Below, in pieces: positions 48,360-58,534 of a DNA stretch of 64,000 bases. The stretch comes from Phorcus lineatus (taxonomy: Eukaryota; Mollusca; Gastropoda; Trochida; Trochidae), in contig OV121090.1 in NCBI GenBank assembly GCA_921293015.1, positions 4,464,001 to 4,528,000 on the forward strand. Reading direction: 5' to 3'. The translations under genes were made by a program, and so were the position numbers. The notes beneath the pieces were generated by a model. It was given only the letters and a program-made list of their open reading frames with translations, ran no database searches and was not told where the DNA came from. Every line of letters starts with the position of its first letter. Position 1 is the stretch's first letter.

Positions 48360-49248
48360 CCCAGCAGGCATCTGACGTCATTTCGACGTCGAAATTTGGT
48401 TGATTTTAGGTCAGGACGTCGATCAACCAATTTTCGACGTCGGAACAACGTTTTTTAACTGACGTTGAAATTTGGTTGGTGTTTTGACGTTGTTTCAACG
48501 TCATCAGAACAACTTAAAACTGACATGTCATTACTTTTATAACATTTCATTATTATTAATAACATCAAATGAGTTACGGATTGTTTTAAAGAATGAAATA
48601 AAAAATGCAAAAACGAACAGCTATCCTCGACATTTAAAAGTGTTATTGATATTGGATTTAGATGAATAAAGGTCAATTTCTTTCAATTTCACAATAAAGG
48701 GAAGTAACTCTGTCCTTATGTCTAATTGACATAAACAAGGTATATGGTATTTTTCGACAGTCTTTATTTTTTCAGTTATGTTCACAACTGAAACATAAAT
48801 TTTCGATTTGCATAAATTTAGTAGTTCTTACAAAACGGCAATTGCGCCTTTGTAACAAACATTTTTTTGGTGACACTTTAGTCTAAATCGTTACAGTGTC
48901 ATATAAACATTAATACCCTCGCTACCCTATTAATTCCCGTTATAAGGATAATTACAAACAAGCAACCATCGCAGTCTTGAACCGACGCATGTGATACTGC
49001 TGAAGTTGAAAGCAGAGCCTCACAGATGATGCATTGCTTCATATACAATAACGAAACAAAGCTCACACAACCTGACTGATCAACAAGCTTTGACGTCGAA
49101 ATGACGTCTTATCAACGTCAATACGTCTTGGCTTCAACGTAGAACCGACGTCGAAATAACGTCGGATTTCGACGTCGCCGCAAATTTCAAATCCAATCAA
49201 ATTTCAACGTTGTTTCAACGTTTATACAACGTCATATTGCCTGCTGGG
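48360..49248. mobile_element. ACGTC-rich inverted-repeat DNA transposon, non-autonomous
   Basis: TACCCAGCAGGCA (48358-48370) and TGCCTGCTGGGTA (49238-49250) are exact reverse complements, with TA as the probable target duplication. About 160 bp inside each end is crowded with GACGTCGAAAT, TTCAACGTTG and AACGTC words, mostly in opposite sense on the two sides. This is likely repeated transposase binding sites or hairpin arms. The interior has no gene. Similar CCCAGCA ends with GACGTTG repeats occur in other aquatic animals. The superfamily is not assigned. Confidence 0.82.
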
Positions 49249-49344
49249 TATGTGTTATCTTTCTTCTTTGTGCCCTTTAAATCTATCCCTTTAAATCCCC
49301 AATGATTTAGAAGTAAAACAACACATTCAAAATACAAAATTGTT

Positions 49345-49940
49345 AGTTTTTTCCAAGGCTGATTTGGTGTATTTCAATGATAGTGGATTAATGGTAGGTC
49401 CCATAGTTTGCTTTTGGACACTTAACCTTGATTGATATAAGTACACAAATACACAAAAGAGTTGCAAGTATCCATAATTCTACTCTAAGTGCAAATAATG
49501 TTAAATAAAATAATATACATTAACTTTAGAGAAGAGAAAATAGTTTTTTACCAAGGCTGAGTTGATGTATTTCAATGATAGTAGATTAGCGGTAGGTCCC
49601 TTGGTTTGCTTTTGGACACTTAATTTATGTGTTATAAGTACACATAAGTACACAAAAGGGTTACAAGTACTCAAGAATCTATTCTCAGTGCAAATAATGT
49701 AAAATAAAGTTATATACATTCACTGTAGAGAAGAGAAAATAGTTTTTTCCAAAGCTGAGTTGGTGTTTTTCAATGATAGTAGATTAGCGGTAGGTCTCTT
49801 GGTTTGCTTTTGGACACTTAATTTATGTGTTATAAGTACACATAAGTACACAAAAGGGTTACAAGTACTCAAGATTCCATTCTCAGTGCAAATAATGTAA
49901 AATAAAATCATATACATTAACTATAGAGAAGAGAAAATAG
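49345..49940. repeat. 198-bp tandem repeat, three units
   Basis: GGTAGGTC recurs at 49393, 49591 and 49789. Units share CCAAGGCTGA, TTTCAATGATAGT, TTTGCTTTTGGACACTTAA, AAGTACACA and GAGAAGAGAAAATAG. The second and third units are nearly identical, and the first is more diverged. Confidence 0.93.
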
Positions 49941-50277
49941 AATTGTTACCGGTGGAAGTCATGAATGACGAGTTTTTGTAATGGAAACCTAAAATTTCGT
50001 ACAAATGACCTATGGTAGCTATCTGAAATGTCTGTCAATGGATTCAGTGACCTTATAAACATACATTTAGATACCAAGATTATGGTTCTATGATAATTAG
50101 AACCAAAGATATGGGGACATCCACCTTTTGGTGTGACGCTTCAGAGAATAAGTGGCTGAGGGGGGTACCCATGGAAATATGTAAAAATGACACATTTCGT
50201 CCCAGTTTATACACTGTTACCAGTCAAATTTGCATAATATGTCAAGGCTTCAAAAAAAGTTAGTTTCATTCTGCCAT

Positions 50278-50294
50278 GGGGGGGGGGGGGGGGG
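50278..50294 (+). repeat. G homopolymer of 17
   Basis: An unbroken run of G follows CCAT and is followed by TGCATGGGGACC. It could form a G-quadruplex and is also a place where assembly length is unreliable. Confidence 0.9.
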
Positions 50295-50638
50295 TGCATG
50301 GGGACCCCTCTGGGCCGGTGGACTATTTCTTATAAATTCTAAGTTAGTTGGAAAAAAAATGCTGAGTCATGACTACAGCGCCCTCTAGCGGAAAATTGGT
50401 CAGGTTTTGACTTGTAAGACTTAAATATTCTGAAAATCCAGACGTTTCTACATAAGATCCAATGTTCAAACCTATTGGACCTTTCGGGGTAAATAAACGG
50501 ACCTTATCTCTTGGACTATGCCATCTTGGTTGTAAAAAGTACGTCTCAGTCAGGGGATAAATAGTGGTCTTTGTTATATAATACATTTGATTTTCGAAAT
50601 GTCAAAAAATATTCAAAAAGTGCCAGACATGTTTATGA

Positions 50639-50690
50639 GACATGTTGGTATCTCATGTTTAGGACATGTTGGTATCTCATGTTTAGAACA
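50639..50690. repeat. 24-bp direct duplication
   Basis: GACATGTTGGTATCTCATGT plus four bases is repeated at 50639 and 50663, with a half unit after it. Confidence 0.9.
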
Positions 50691-51040
50691 TCCATTGTCT
50701 TTGATTAAGAAAATTCACTGACTTTGCAATGAGTTGACAATTGTAAGTCAATATGATAAAATCAATCTTCAACTAAATTGAAGAAATCAGAGGGTCTTGA
50801 CCCTGCTATATCTACTACTTATGTAGTAGTAGGGGCGTGGTGGTTTAAGCTATATACATCCATGTCATATCTATCAGAAATATTACTGTAAGTCTGAGTC
50901 CCTGTGGACTTAGGAAATTTAATTATTAATAGTTTGCCTTAATCTGACATCCATCACTGGTTATGAGTAGCTGGCAGTTAACAGTTGTGGCTTTTAAAAG
51001 ATCTAACAATTTATGATTAAGAAGTAATTAATGTGAGATC

Positions 51041-51208
51041 CCCCACATCTTGTCTTTCTCTCACTATGCGTTTATCTTCGTCCTTTCCCTCATTCTGTCG
51101 ATCCCTTTCTCCCTGATCTGTCCACTTAACTTTCGCGACGGTTTTCCTCCACGTGTTTAATAAATGATCTATTGTTCCAAACGCGTTAAGCCCATACTTA
51201 CTCACTAT
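51041..51208 (+). mobile_element. ACTC-tailed SINE, 5' half missing
   Basis: Reads CTTGTCTTTCTCTCACTATG, GTCGATCCCTTTCTCCCTGA and CACGTGTTTAATAAATGATC to a decayed GCGTTAAGCCCATACTTACT tail. Confidence 0.85.
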
Positions 51209-51301
51209 CCATTAACTTAAAATGTCTTGCAAGAGGTACCCTTTGTTTCCTCTTCGTCAGATAACCATTTGAAAGAAATTTTTGATTACATAATGAACTG
51301 G

Positions 51302-51612
51302 GGGCGGGATAGCGCAGTGGTTAGCGCGTTCGGCTTCGGATCATGAGGTCCGTGGTTCGAATCCCGCCAGGGGCTCGGCAACTTCGTCTGCAGTAGAGAA
51401 CTGTTCTACACGCAGTCAGGTTTGGGTGCAATGCTACACTGAATTTCAGCGCAGTACCTCCCATGGTTCGCTAGTTCCAGCCGATGCTCGCAGGTTTCAC
51501 CGCAATGCATAGCCACAATGGTGTTGCGGGCTTTCTCCCTGCAATACTACTAGCAGCCGCGATATAAGTGAAATACTCTTGAAAGCGGCGTTAAACACCA
51601 TCTCACCTCACC
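51302..51612 (+). mobile_element. tRNA-Arg-type SINE, full length, with target duplication
   Basis: The head has an A box AGCGCAGTGGTTAGCGCGTT, a CTTCGGA anticodon loop (tRNA-Arg TCG-like) and a B box GTGGTTCGAATCCCGCC. The body has TCGGCAACTTCGTCTGCAGT. The tail GATATAAGTGAAATACTC then GGCGTTAAACACC ends in TCACCTCACC. It is flanked by the 11-bp direct repeat TAATGAACTGG (51291-51301, 51613-51623). The tail is related to that of the ACTC-tailed SINE. Confidence 0.93.
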
Positions 51613-51820
51613 TAATGAACTGGTACGTGAATATACAAAAATAAGTAAGTAAATCTAAGAACATGAGATCATTGCTACATGCCAACTTTTATATAGTCAC
51701 GCAGTATAACTGGAACTGACTTAGCAGAAAACCCGAACATATCTTTTAGTAATTAATTTCCCACGAGAAATGTATGTAGTTTGCTCTGTTAAAAATATAC
51801 ACGGGTAAACATGTTACGAA

Positions 51821-51947
51821 CAATCTGGGGTATATCACAATCTGCAGATTGCTCACAATCTAGGAATTCCTAGATTGTTTAAACAATCTGCAGATTGTGC
51901 GACCTGAACAATCTGGGAATTATCACAATCTGGGAGTTTGTGTTTTA
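51821..51947. repeat. Left terminal block of foldback element
   Basis: Contains CACAATCTGCAGATTG, then CAATCTAGGAATTCCTAGATTG as a self-complementary word of 22 bases given by its ends at 51856-51877. CAATCTGCAGATTG and CAATCTGGGAATTATCACAA follow. Its reverse complement is nearly identical to 57801-57929. Confidence 0.9.
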
Positions 51948-52014
51948 GTAGTATTTTCATCATTTTAAAATGGGAATTATTTAGCTTATTAAGGTTTTTC
52001 TATGTAGCAAGTAT

Positions 52015-53580
52015 AAGGATCGTCTCCTAGATTGTGTTGAGCAATCAGCTTGTCTCTTTCTCAAAATGAGGGGGTGTGCGGGCCGATTCCCAGATTGTGA
52101 AGGACATCAAGCTCGTCTTTATGTCAAACTTAGGGGATGTAAGGGTTGAGTCCTAGATTGTTAAGGGCTCATAGCTCACCTTTATTTAAACTGAGAGGGT
52201 ATATAGGAGTCGATTCTCAGATTGTGAAGGGCTCACATTTCGTCAAACTGACGGAGTATCGGGGTCGATTCTCAGATTGTGAAGGGTTCATAGCTCGTCT
52301 TTATGTCAAACTGAGGGGTATAAGGGCCTATTCCCAGATTGTGAAGGGCTCACAGCTCACCTTTATTTAAACTGAGAGGGCATTGCAGTCGATTCTCAGA
52401 TTGTGAAGTGCTGACAGATCGGCTTTATGTCAAACTGAGGCAGCATAGGGGTCAATTCTTAGATTGTGAAGGGCTCACACCTCGCCTATATGTCAAACTG
52501 ACGGAGTATAGGGATCGTTTCTCAGATTGTGAAGGGCTCGTAGCTCGTCTTTATGTCAAACTGAGGGAGTATAGGGATCGACTCCTAGATTGTGAAGGGC
52601 TCACAGCTCGCCTATAAATCAAACTGACGCAGTATAGGGGCCAATTCCTATATTGTTAAGGGCTCATAGCGCTCGCTTTTAGGTCAAACAGAGGGTGTAT
52701 AGGGGACGATTCCTAGATTGTAAAGGGCTCAGATATCGTCATTATATGAAACTAAGGGAATATAGGGGTCGATTCTCAGATTGTGAAGGGCTAACATTTC
52801 GCCTATATGTCAAACTGACGGAGTATAAGGATCGATTCTCAGATTGTGAAGGGCTCATAGCTCGTCTTCATGTCAAACTGAGGGAGTATAGGGGCCGATT
52901 TCTAGATTGTGAAGGGCTCACCGCCCGCCTTAAAGTCAAACTGAGGGGGTAGAGGGGTCGATTCCCAGATTGTGAAAGGCTCACAGCTCACCTTTATTGA
53001 AACTGAGAGGGTATAGCAGTCGATTCTCAGATTGTGAAGGGCTCACAGATCGGCTTTATGTCAAACTGAGGCAGCATAGGGGTCAATTCTCAGATTGTGA
53101 AGGGCTCACATCTCGCCTATATGTCAAACTGACGGAGTATAGGGATTGATTCTCAGATTGTGAATGGCTCATAGCTCGTCTTTATGTCAAACTTAGGGAG
53201 TATAGGGATCGATTCTCAGATTGTGAAGGGCTCATAGCTCACCTATAAATCAAACTGACGGAGTATAGAGGTCGATTCTCAGATTGTGAAGAACTCACAG
53301 CTCGCCTATATGTCAAACTGATGGGGTATAGGGGTTGATTCCCAGATTGTGAAGGGCTCACAGTTAATCTATATTTAAACTGAGAGGGCATAGGAGTCAA
53401 TTTTGAGATTGTGAATGGCTCATAGCTCGCCTATATATGAAACTGAGAGGGTAGAGAAGTCGATTCTCAGATTGGGAAGGGCTCATAGCTTGCTATTTAT
53501 CAAGCTGAGAGGGTATAAGAGTCTATTCTCAGATTGTGAAGGACTCATAGGTCGTCTTTACGTCATATATACGGGGGTAT
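52015..53580 (+). repeat. Left tandem array, 62-63 bp unit, about 25 copies
   Basis: CAGATTGTGAAGGGCTCA recurs about every 62-63 bp (for example 52335, 52397, 52523, 52776, 52839, 52965), with GTCAAACTGA..GAGTATAGGG and TCGATTCTCAG between. One unit is 55 bp. Many stretches stay open in one frame because 63 is a multiple of three, giving peptides such as YRGRFSDCEGLIARLYVKL. Sequence variation and scattered stops argue that this is not a conserved protein. Confidence 0.95.
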
Positions 53581-53584
53581 AGAA

Positions 53585-54150
53585 GCATGTTTACACAGAT
53601 GAAAATGGAAAATGAAGATGGAAAATGGCAGCATCATATTGAAATATACTACGCAAAGCAAGTCCACTTATTGTTGTTAGTAAATCCCGCCTGTTCTTGT
53701 GGAAACATTCGGGAGGATCATTTTCATTACTTCTTTAAATGCCCACTATATGATAGATTCCGATCAAATCAATACTTTTTAAAAAACGATAAAGTCTACC
53801 TTGAGCGGCGACAAATCCTTGTCACAGAGTGTTAACGAATCCCTAATAATATATGTGTATCATTTCATAAATGATACCACCCGATTTTTATAGCTCTTTA
53901 ATAAAATCTGTACCAAATGCAAAAGGTAGAGAATGCTTAATATGAATTTGATTTTAGTAAGAATAATTACAAATATATATTTTCACCAATGTACTTGATA
54001 TCTCAATCGTTTCATGTTTGTTTCAGGAGAAGCATTTATATAGGCATTTGCTGCCTGTTTGCTAATCCTTTTTCCTTTTTGAATATATATATTCTGAATG
54101 TTGTGTATTACATGTTTCATGGAAATTAAATACTGTTTAAATCACACAGA
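53585..54150 (+). mobile_element. LINE 3' fragment in foldback centre
   Basis: Encodes PACSCGNIREDHFHYFFKCP, then LYDRFRSNQYFLKND. This matches CSCGHATEDALHYFFVC in the LINE at 55.5-56.4 kb, that is the C-terminal finger of the same family. A similar 3' end ATGTTTCATGGAAATTAAAT closes it. It starts exactly where the left array stops. Confidence 0.75.
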
Positions 54151-55067
54151 AGAAATTAGTTGTTTGCCACTCCCGTAACTATGGTCGCAGCACGGAGTAG
54201 AGACGTAGCCATTGTATGACTCTTCTTGCAGCGTAGTAAATAATCCACTCCAAATAAAATATTCTAAAAATATTGAATCATGAACAGATAATAAATAAAT
54301 CAAATAAAATATTTCTTTGTAAAATTCACCAACCGATATAACGGAAACTATTATAAACGTTACAGAAAAAAACATGTGTCAAAATGTTGACCATAGTGTG
54401 ACCGAAGAGCAATTAAACATTTTACTCCAGTCAATCCATTATTGCATAAGTATTTGTCCCATGATATCGTGCGATAGATAAACATCAAATTACAGAGAGG
54501 AAGTTAATGTGATTGTACGCGAATTTAGGCGCAAGTCTGAGTAGAGACGCGACACAGTGACACGTTGCTTTGATAAGCAGACCCAGCTAGACATCTGGTC
54601 TAATTATTCACGACAACACAAAATGTTAACTGTTCGAGTATTATAAATTTTGTAAATTCATACATGTATATTTAAAAACTGTTCATATACAAACTCAAAA
54701 GATTAAGTAACTTTCCGATTTATGCATCTTTTGTATAAAAACTTTCAATCTCATTATCCAGGAAGAAAATGAGGGAAAAAGGTAACAGTTATCAAGTTTC
54801 GTTTCCATAATGAACAATAAATATAAGAATCAGAGTTTGTTGTCTTTGATGTTTGAAACTTTTTTTTAGCATCACGAGACTATTTCCTTCATTGTGCCCT
54901 GTAAGTGTGTCTATGCAAGTAATTCATACCAAAGGAGATTAGTGTTTTGTGTCGATACAGATAGTAATTATGCTCCATTACCCTAACTTAAGTCAAATAA
55001 GCGAGTATGAAGAATTAAATTTCAGTGTAATTAATTAACTTTTAAGATAATAAGTTTACTTTTCATA
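54151..55067. other. Central foldback region without gene
   Basis: AT-rich, with no coding content recognised. A 77-codon minus-strand frame at 54.14-54.38 kb has no domain. Confidence 0.35.
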
Positions 55068-55235
55068 GTGAATTGTTATTTATTGATTTCCATATGCAAA
55101 CCTTTTACACATAAAAGAAATAATTCTTACTTCTACATAAATAGTAACACCCTCCAAACAGTGTTATACGGGTTACCGCAAACTATGATTAATGAAAATC
55201 TAAAATCGCAGAATCGATATACAAATTTAGTTTTC
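55068..55235 (+). mobile_element. Short LINE fragment, same family
   Basis: The plus strand reads NSYFYINSNTLQTVLYGLP, matching NKFYYTNGFSLETILYGHP near the end of the 55.5-56.4 kb LINE protein. Confidence 0.55.
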
Positions 55236-55305
55236 TACCTCCACATATTCACAATATGTGAATTGAACCCTCTACTAGTTACAAAACACACAAAGACAAG
55301 CGCAA

Positions 55306-55541
55306 TGCCCTTCACAATCTAGAATCGACCCCTATACTCCCTCAGTTTGATATAAAGGCGAGCTATGAGCCCTTCACAATCTGGGAATCGATCCTATACT
55401 CCGTCAATTTGATTTATAAGCCTTTCACAATCTAAAAATCGACTCGTATACTCTGACAGTTTGACATAAACGCGAGCTATGAGCCCTTCACAATCTAAGA
55501 ATCGATTTTACTCCGTCAATTTAACATATAGGCGAGCTCCG
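55306..55541 (-). repeat. Right tandem array, inner part (about 4 units)
   Basis: Units of the 62-63 bp repeat in reverse-complement orientation (GAGCCCTTCACAATCT). The array is cut by the LINE at about 55542 and resumes at 56388. Confidence 0.92.
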
Positions 55542-56387
55542 AGAAGAAGAATTGCAAAACTAGTTATTTTTTTAAAAATGTACAATAACAGATTACCCAT
55601 CTATCTAAACGAACTCATCCCTCCCCTCGTCTCTCAAGCTAGCAGTTACCCATTAAGAAATGCATCGCATTTGCAAAATATACAATGCCGTACAGTTTTA
55701 TATAAAAACTCATTTTTACCCGATTCTGTAACCCTTTGGAATGCTTTACCCGAACATGTTAAATCACTAACTAACGTCAATGATTTCAAATCTGCATTAA
55801 TCTCAAAAACTAAGAATATTCACTTTGATCTAAATTTAGGCTCGAGGCGTTGTCAAATCCTTCACTGTCGTCTGCGGTTGGAGTGTAGCGATCTCAATGC
55901 TGATAAGTTTAACAGACATATATTTGACAAAGCAGATTGTTCTTGTGGCCATGCCACCGAGGACGCACTTCATTACTTTTTCGTCTGTTCAAAATTCGAT
56001 TCAATTAGATCGAACAAATTCTATTATACAAATGGCTTTTCATTAGAAACAATCTTATATGGCCACCCATCCTTGAACACTGTTACCCAATCTGAAATTC
56101 TAAAATCAGTACATCAATTTATAATTGAAACTAAACGTTTTGACTAAGCAAATATGATACTGACTGCAGATATCAAAATGTATTTAGCCATCATCTCTAA
56201 TGAATTTATTTCCATTATACTACTTGTATTACTATTCTTAGACATGTTTACTATATGTTGTTCTTGTCATGTTCATGCTCATATATTTATGTTGCTGGAG
56301 CGGTCTTCACATAAGCTCACACGAGCTTGTTGACCAATCCATTTCATGTATCTTTTCATGAAATAAAATATGTTTAAACAAAAAAAA
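55542..56387 (+). mobile_element. 5'-truncated LINE inserted in the right arm
   Basis: A frame from about 55542 to 56147 encodes the C-terminal part of a LINE reverse transcriptase: a SYPLRNASHLQNIQCRT and SFLPDSVTLWNALPEHVKSL thumb-like region, then a CCHC-type finger CSCGHATEDALHYFFVC. The frame's first 21 codons are read from array sequence, so the ATG at 55479 is not the LINE's own start. The 3' end is ATGAAATAAAATATGTTTAA with a short A run to 56387. The flanking array words GCTCCGAG and GCTGTGAG may be a diverged target duplication. The open frame shows a relatively recent insertion. Confidence 0.85.
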
Positions 56388-57715
56388 GCTGTGAGCCCTT
56401 CACAATCTAGGAATCGGCCACTATATTCCCTGTTTGACATATATACGCTGTGAGCCCTTCACAATCTGAAAATAAATCCTTGTACTTGCTGAGTTTGACA
56501 TATATACGCGCTGTGAGCCCTTCACAATCTATGAATCGACTGCTATACCCTCTCAGTTTAAATAAAGGTGAACTGTGAGCCCTTCACAATCTGGGAATCG
56601 ACCCCTCTACCCCCTCAGTTTAAATAAAGGTGAGCTGTGAGCCCTTCACAATCTGGGAATCGACCCCTCTACCCCCTCAGTTTGACTTTAAGGCGGGCGG
56701 TGAGCCCTTCACAATCTATGAATCGGCCTCTATACTCCCTCAGTTTCACATAATGACGATATCTGAGCCCTTCTCAAATCTTCTATTTCCTCACATTATA
56801 AATAAAGGTGAGCTATGAGCCTTCACAAACTGAGAATAGATCCCTGTACTTTGACAGTTTGACATAAACGCGAGCTATGCCAACCCTTCACAATCTGAGA
56901 ATGGACCCATATACTCCGTCGGTTTGACATATAGGCGAGCGGTGTGCCCTTCACAATCTAGGAATCGGCCCCTATATTCCCTTAGTTTCATATAATGACG
57001 ATATCTGAGCCCTTCACAATCTGAGAATCGACTGCTACACCCTCTCAGGTTAAAAATAAAGATGAGCTATGAACCTTCACAATGTGAGAATCGATTCCTA
57101 TACTCCCTCAGTTTGACATATAGGCGAGCTCTGAGCCCTTCACAATCTAGGAATCGACCCCTATAATCCCTCAGTTTGACATATAGGCGAGATATGAGCC
57201 CTTCACAATCTGAGAATTGACCCCTATATTCCCTTAGTTTCATATGACGATATCTGAGCCCTTCACAATCTAGGAATCGTCCCCTATACACTCTCTGTTT
57301 GACATAAAAGCGAGCTGTGAGCCCTTCAAAATCTGAGAATAGATCCCTATACTCCCTCAGTTTGACATATAGACGCGCTGTGAGCTCTTCACAATGCTAT
57401 ACCCTCTCAGTTTAAATAAAGGTGAGCTATGAGCCTTTACAATCTGAGAATCGACCCTTATACTCCGTCAGTTTGAGTTAAAGGCGAGCGGTGTGCCCTT
57501 CACAATCTAGGAATCGGCCCCTATTTTCCCTCAGTTTCACAAAATGACGATATCTTAGCCCTTCACAATCTGAGAATCGACTGCTATACCCTCTCAGTTT
57601 AAATAAAGATCAGCTATAAGCCTTCACAATCTGAGAATCGATTCCTATACTCCCTCAGTTTGACATAAAGGCGAGCTATGAGCCCTTCACAATCTATGAC
57701 TTGACAACTATTCTC
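56388..57715 (-). repeat. Right tandem array, outer part (about 22 units)
   Basis: Reverse-complement copies of the left-array unit, with TGAGCCCTTCACAATCTGAG, AATCGACCCCTATACTCCCT and CAGTTTGACATAAAGGCGAG. The minus-strand frame at 57067-57291 repeats the YRGRFLDCEGL peptide, as in the left array. Confidence 0.95.
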
Positions 57716-57800
57716 CATCATTTGAATGCATACACAAATAAAAACCTAAATTAACTAACCAATTCTTATTTTATTGTGCAAGATGTAATACAAACAAGCA

Positions 57801-57929
57801 AATTCCCAGATTGTGATCATTCCCAGATTGTTCAGGTATCACAATCTGCAGATTGTTTAAACAATCTAGGAATGAAAAAAATTCCTAGATTGTTCGAACA
57901 ATCTGCAGATTGTGATCATTCCCAGATTG
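57801..57929. repeat. Right terminal block of foldback element
   Basis: Reads ATTCCCAGATTGTGATCATT, CACAATCTGCAGATTG, AACAATCTAGGAATG, then ATTCCTAGATTG and CAATCTGCAGATTGTGATC to CCCAGATTG. It is the reverse complement of 51821-51947 apart from small changes. The AT-rich link 57716-57800 likewise mirrors 51948-52014. Confidence 0.9.
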
Positions 57930-58360
57930 CACGGAACAAACACACATCAAAAACAGGAAGGTGGCCTCTTGATTTAACCACTGCGCTGTAACCACTGCAC
58001 TGATATAAGGACACCCTCATACGAAAAATAGTATACGAAACAATTCACTCCTTTATTTTTGCAGAAACACATGAAATATCGAGGACAAATGATTCGTTGA
58101 ATAATTAAGATAATATTTTTTCTACCGAATTTTATATAAATTATGGTTAACAACTTATGATTGTCCATATATTGTGACAATTTCTAAATAGTAGTATAGA
58201 TGAACTCTAAACTAGATATTAAATTGTTAAGTGTATCAATAAGTCTGTTTTTCTTTCCTGTTTCATTTCATTTTCTATTATTTTTAGTTGTCACTTATAG
58301 ATATCACATTGTGTTACTTAATGACAATACAGCTCAAATAAAGCCTTCAGTTGGATGAGA
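57930..58360. other. Unassigned stretch
   Basis: No supported feature. Confidence 0.3.
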
Positions 58361-58475
58361 ATAAATATATAGAACGTCATACTAGTGCATTTTGATGTTT
58401 TGTATTGAACGAGAAGATGTCATGGGAGCAGAGAAACAACGAGTTCGAAGATGACGAATGACGTTCTATATTTAT
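58361..58475. repeat. Small inverted repeat, about 115 bp
   Basis: ATAAATATATAGAACGTCAT (58361-58380) pairs with ATGACGTTCTATATTTAT (58458-58475) across 77 bp, with a 2-base difference. It may be a small MITE or the hairpin end of the adjacent Tc1-like relic. Confidence 0.6.
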
Positions 58476-58534
58476 TATATACCCGATCTTAATTATTAAA
58501 ACAAGACATTTTATTATATACAAATAAAAGGTTG

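Larger units (their letters stand above)
49941..51036. other. Otherwise unassigned stretch
   Basis: Apart from the G tract and the 24-bp repeat I see no supported feature. Confidence 0.3.
51821..57929. mobile_element. Foldback-type element with long inverted arms built of tandem repeats
   Basis: The ends are CAATCTGGG (51821) and CCCAGATTG (to 57929). From the outside inward, each arm has a terminal block of nested palindromes, an AT-rich link and about 25 units of a 62-63 bp repeat. All parts of the right arm are reverse complements of the left. Without the inserted LINE both arms are about 1.75 kb. A centre of about 1.7 kb carries LINE fragments. The plan matches foldback elements such as Drosophila FB or Galileo and sea-urchin TU. 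No transposase and no exact target duplication were found. Confidence 0.8.

Noticed and set aside
51302-51375. tRNA-Arg-like sequence as a functional tRNA gene
   Set aside because: It continues into a SINE body and tail bounded by a target-site duplication.
52146-52952. Repeat-protein gene in the foldback array
   Set aside because: The open frames are explained by a period divisible by three, and stops and frame changes interrupt them.
52015-53580. CRISPR-like array
   Set aside because: The repeats are contiguous 62-63 bp units without unique spacers, and the genome is eukaryotic.
54142-54375. 77-codon minus-strand ORF in the foldback core as a transposase
   Set aside because: It shows no transposase motif and is too short.
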